Assembly (NCBI GenBank): GCA_019055375.1 | Contig: JAHQIW010004666.1 | Coordinates: 186,001-250,000, forward strand | Source of the DNA: Parelaphostrongylus tenuis | Taxonomy: Eukaryota; Nematoda; Chromadorea; Rhabditida; Metastrongylidae | Length of the DNA stretch: 64,000 nucleotides | Direction: 5' to 3' | In this document: positions 60,201-64,000 of the stretch, piece by piece | How the letters are laid out: every line of letters begins with the position of its first letter | Numbering within the stretch: the stretch's first letter is position 1 | The notes under the pieces: generated by a model | Seen by the model: the letters and a program-made list of their open reading frames with translations, nothing else | Told to the model about the DNA's origin: nothing | Database searches by the model: none | Made by a program: the position numbers and the translations under genes

Positions 60201-60483
60201 GGACCATGTTTCGAACTCTCTCATGTATTTACACATTTTTCCAAAGTGTTTTTATTCACTTAAATGCTTAAGTGACCGATTTGTACATGCTGCCTGTGTC
60301 TTAAAACTTCAAGCATTTCGTTTTCTTTCAATCGTCATCCATGGAAGCAATGCAGTTAGTGTGTGGGTTCAGTTGCAGTGGAGGACAAATTTAGTGGCTT
60401 ACAATTGGAAATTTTTGAACGGAAACAATTATTCCGTTTAATTCTTATATGAACAGTTGGGAAGCACACCTACACACTTGCGC

Positions 60484-60537
60484 ATATATATATACATATA
60501 TATAAATATATGTTTATATATATTTATATACATATGT
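60484..60537. repeat. TA-rich microsatellite
   Basis: TATATATATACATATATATA-type sequence lies about 290 bp downstream of the LIM-homeodomain stop codon, just before a 31-bp direct repeat. Confidence 0.85.
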
Positions 60538-60539
60538 AC

Positions 60540-60749
60540 GCAAAATTCCTTTTTAAATCAATCACTTAAGTGTGTCCAAAAGCCACAGATCAAATAGGTG
60601 CAAGTACTAGAGCGAGTCCATTCCTTACATCCATCTGCTTCTGAGTGCAAGTATATGGTCTTTTTCGCTTTGTGTTTAACTTCCTATCCATGATCTGTAA
60701 GTGGCAAGCAGCTTTGCGCAAAATTCCTTTTTAAATCAATCACTTAAGG
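60540..60749. repeat. 31-bp perfect direct repeat pair
   Basis: CGCAAAATTCCTTTTTAAAT plus CAATCACTTAAG occurs at about 60540-60571 and again at about 60717-60748, 176 bp apart, 3' of the LIM-homeodomain gene. Confidence 0.8.
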
Positions 60750-60822
60750 AACATCTGTGATGTATCCGAATTCTCTGATTACGCGAGAAGTAGGTAAATG
60801 TTGAGTAGCACAAGGCAAAAAA

Positions 60823-62769
60823 CTAATTATTAACCTGACAATCATGTACGCCCGATGACACTATGGTTAAGGGCGAAATACTCGATCCGTCGCTGCCGTG
60901 CATAGAGCGTCGAAACTTTGCTCGGGCATTTTGGAACCACACCTACGAAATAATCGAAGAATGCTGAATGTTAAGTACCAACATCACATCATTAGCAGAA
61001 AAAAACTTTTGCCTACCTGTAGAACACGCTTAGTTAGGCCAGTTTTTTGTGCCAACTGTTTGAGATCTTTCGCATCAGGATTATGATTTAGATTGAAGTA
61101 TTGTTTCATTGTTCGCAGTTGATGGTGCTTGAATGACGTTCGCATTCGTTTCGATCGACTGTGTGTCGGCTGTTCATCTTCAGCATAATCTAGGCAACTG
61201 GTTATATGCAGCACACTTATTTTCAGACGCAACTCCCAGAGCATCACATTCAAAGTGCATAAAGCAGATGTTCATTACTGATGATTTGCATACGGATTAA
61301 CGCGGGTGATTCGTTTGAAACTTGAGATCAGGTGGTATCAGTCACCGCAACCACCTGGTGCATGAATGGGGATAAGTGGCAGTGGTTGACATAGAACTCC
61401 ATTCTACTTTTGACGTGCAGTGATCAACTAGAACAAATGAAAATCTTCGCTCTTTTATACCTTCAAATGAATGGTTTAGTAATTTCGGTAGCCATTAAGA
61501 CGGGCTCATATTTTTGTGTTGAGCACGAATACTTGCATATTTTATAATTTTTGAAATCCATAAAATTGGTAAGCGCAGATGCAGACCTGGCTCCGTTTCC
61601 ACTTCATCCCATGCGCTACTCTTTCATACATATCCGATGCTAGTAGTTGTTTATGATTCTCTTAGCTTCCAGTTAGGAATAGCACACGTTCCACTCAATC
61701 AGGACGTTGGCGGCGAGGAAAATCGATAAAATACGGTGGCACTTAATAAGGCCAATCGCTATACGGTAACGAAGTGCAAACGGCGATGTGTCGTTGTCAG
61801 GAACTGAGCTGGGAGTAACATTCACGCATGATGAAAAACCACAATAGTGAACGACTGGACACGATAAATGACGAGTCTTTGACACAGCAACAAACTTATC
61901 TTCACAAAATTACCATCAAATTCACCTTCTTGTTCGTCAGAATCGTCTTTACGCTTCACCAGTGCGCTCTGCTCGTCCAGTTGTGGTATATCGTAATGAA
62001 CTGAAAAAAAAAGGAAACTAACTATCAATAGTTCAGCCAACAGAATTTTAGATGTGTTCTGATAAGTAAAACTTGCTTTGACAAAATATTTCGCAGTGCT
62101 CAGACATGGTGAAGATGTCACCAACGTTGAGCGGAATACCGCAAACCTATAACGGTGCCGAAAAAGATAGTCGTAGCTTTTTATTGCAAACATAGAAGGC
62201 AAGTAACCAGTAAAATTGGCTCACAACACATGAAAAACAGTGTACATGAAAGAATGCGTCTCGAGCTCGCATCACAACGTCGTCACTCTCAAGGAATAAT
62301 CGGCACTTGGCACACGACTTGCGGAATTTCCTGGAATAACACTGTTCTATATAGATAGAATTTGATGTCGTCATATTCAGAACCACGTGTCATATTGTAC
62401 AAAATATAGAGCGAAAAGCTACAGCGAGAAGATAGTTCTAATGTTCCTTGGCTGTTTTTCTTTTTAGTTTAAAATTTTTGGGATATCACTCTAGCTACGG
62501 ATGAATTTCACTTTACTATTTGACACAAAGGTGGTTGAAGAAGTCGTTAGAAAGAGATATACACGAAACCGTGCTGAAAATGTGAGAGAAAACCTACGAC
62601 TTGTAGTCACGACGGCACAGTACCAATCCATCTCTCACATAGCACGTCGTTTCAGACGACAATACACAGTGACATAGAACGCAACGCAAACACTGAGGAT
62701 GGTATGGACGGCATTCGAGTACCAGAAAATATTGCCCCAGAATAGGGTGATGGCACGCCGAACATACTT
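60823..62769 (-). CDS. LIM-homeodomain transcription factor, Lhx2/9-Apterous type (ttx-3 orthologue), 5' end missing
   Basis: Exons: 62598-62769 (LIM1), 62225-62330 and 62077-62146 (LIM2), 61914-62000 (acidic linker), 61017-61189 and 60823-60942 (homeodomain and C-terminus, TAG at 60823). LIM1 reads CSACHHPILGQYF...HPQCLRCVLC...LCRRDYK. LIM2 reads CAKCRLFLE...HVHCFSCVVC...FCQIHYD. The homeodomain reads KRMRTSFKHHQLRTMKQYF, then NHNPDAKDLKQLAQKTGL, then TKRVLQVWFQNARAKFRR. This sequence type is specific to Apterous/Lhx2/9 proteins, whose C. elegans member is TTX-3, an AIY interneuron selector. LIM domains bind zinc and partners; the homeodomain binds DNA. Only about 27 residues follow the homeodomain. 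The exon boundaries at 61189, 62330 and the GC donor at 62077/62076 were set by frame and zinc-ligand spacing. Upstream of 62769 the frame stays open to 62890, so the first exon shown might start earlier (ATG in RMIKRGGHKGKK). The true N-terminal exons were not found. Confidence 0.93.
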
Positions 62770-62899
62770 CTGTAAATTTTTTCGTAATGAAACTGCTTTT
62801 CTTTCCCTTGTGTCCTCCTCTTTTGATCATTCTACAAAAGGATGGAAGTGTATTTCGGTTTTCTCGATAATTCTTTGTTGAGTAACTCAACTATTTGTA

Positions 62900-64000
62900 A
62901 AATGATAAGTAAACTAATTTCTAAAACACGTAGGCATAAGTAAAGCATCCTGAAACTCCCACTCAAAGCATATGAAATATGATTTCGATAGCATTTCTCG
63001 TAGAAGATTATAGAAACTCGTTAAATTTGGTTAAATCAAATTGGAGTTTGTGAATGTTGGGTCATTGACGAAGGCATTTTGAGTACTTGATCCTGAGCAG
63101 TTCACTTACTGAACGATGGGCAAGATGTCTCTAATGGTTTGCTGCTAACCAAATGTATTTTACAATCGGATTCTGCACTCGCCCACACTATAAAGCTTCC
63201 GTTATAGGCGGCGCGCACGTGTGATACACAAGCGGTAATGATTCGTCTCGACTCCAATTAACGCGAGCTGAGCTCGGCATACGGTAGCATTCTCCTCTTG
63301 CCACCGCTAACTAATTTCTAATATTCAGTGCTTGTGAAAGATTTTATATTTATAACTACCAAAAGATACTACTCGTTTGAACTTTAGCGTTCAAAATGAG
63401 CCAACAAAGGCATTGGTCTTATAAGTTTTTTCGAAGTTATAAAATGCTTTAGTATACAAAATTAGAGCAAAACGGTGGTTTGAAAGAGTTTAGGAAAAAA
63501 AGTGGGTGAAATAGATCAAATTCATTTGACACAACATTGAATAAAAAATGGTTTGAGTGAAACAGTATAAATGCTTTGATTACTTAAAATCCAAAAAGGA
63601 AAACAAGCAAAAATCCAATCACGAGTACAAATTTCTTGGTGGAAAATAGGAGTGGCGATCAAACATGAGTGAATGAGAGCAAAACGTGGCTCATAACGTC
63701 CTTGATAAGAGATGAATGATAATGCTTTCGACTCCAATCAATCGCTATCTCAGATAACTCTAATAGACCTCAGTTTTAGAGTTTAACTGAGAATCACTTT
63801 TTTGGTATCACAATATAGTCAAATGTTTTCACATAAATGAAAAGGATGCTTGGCTAAAGATCCTGTCTTGGTTTATCGTTGGTATTTCGTAACTTGTTGT
63901 AACAGAGAGAGCAAAAAAAAAAGCGAATTTAGGAGGAATATGTCAAAAGCTCAAAAATAAATGGCACCTCACCGTGCGATGAGCCGAATACGCTGGCAAC
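62900..64000. other. Upstream of LIM1 exon; no further exon recognised
   Basis: The 5' exons or promoter of the minus-strand LIM-homeodomain gene should lie here or beyond the window. A GC-richer patch at 63200-63300 (GGCGGCGCGCACGTGTGATA) includes an E-box-like CACGTG. I could not identify a first exon or a homeodomain autoregulatory site with confidence. Confidence 0.35.

Noticed and set aside
62155..62358. Plus-strand frame across the LIM2 exons
   Set aside because: It is the shadow of the minus-strand LIM domain exons, which carry all the zinc-ligand motifs.

Overview
The window looks like nuclear DNA of a clade V (strongylid, possibly hookworm-like) nematode. It is AT-rich with sparse small exons. 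Introns run from under 60 bp to over 4 kb, and splice acceptors mostly read TTTTCAG or TTTTTAG. There are many mariner, RTE-LINE, tRNA-derived SINE and foldback fragments. The recognisable genes are animal genes: a LIM-homeodomain factor of the ttx-3/Lhx2/9/Apterous type, an AK5-like tandem adenylate kinase, and a small dual-specificity phosphatase. The species cannot be fixed from sequence alone.

Layout. 1-2.6 kb: no gene seen. 2.66-6.26 kb, minus strand: a compact, possibly operonic cluster. In transcription order it holds an unrecognised signal-peptide protein (6258-5590), a complete four-exon dual-specificity phosphatase of 182 aa (5371-3158), and a possible first exon of a third gene (2785-2663). 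6.3-33 kb: gene-poor and repeat-rich, with mariner remnants, SINEs, a foldback element and an inverted duplication of about 0.7 kb arms (18.9-19.6 and 21.8-22.5 kb). 33.09-33.19 kb, minus: an isolated EF-hand-like exon. 33.66-57.93 kb, plus: a 22-exon adenylate kinase of about 722 aa. It has an AK5-type N-terminal segment, two kinase domains and a Ser/Thr/Pro/Asn-rich linker. Its introns hold RTE-LINE 3' ends, mariner pieces, SINEs and a long-arm foldback. 60.82-62.77 kb, minus: exons of a ttx-3-type LIM-homeodomain gene, converging on the kinase gene. Its N-terminal exons are not identified and may lie beyond 64 kb.

The genes were assembled by hand from splice signals, reading-frame phase and family motifs. 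They do not form an obvious shared pathway. The most notable points are the complementary decay of catalytic motifs in the two kinase domains, a GC-AG intron inside the second LIM domain that restores an exact zinc ligand, the His-to-Tyr change in the phosphatase signature, and several undescribed-looking repeat structures.
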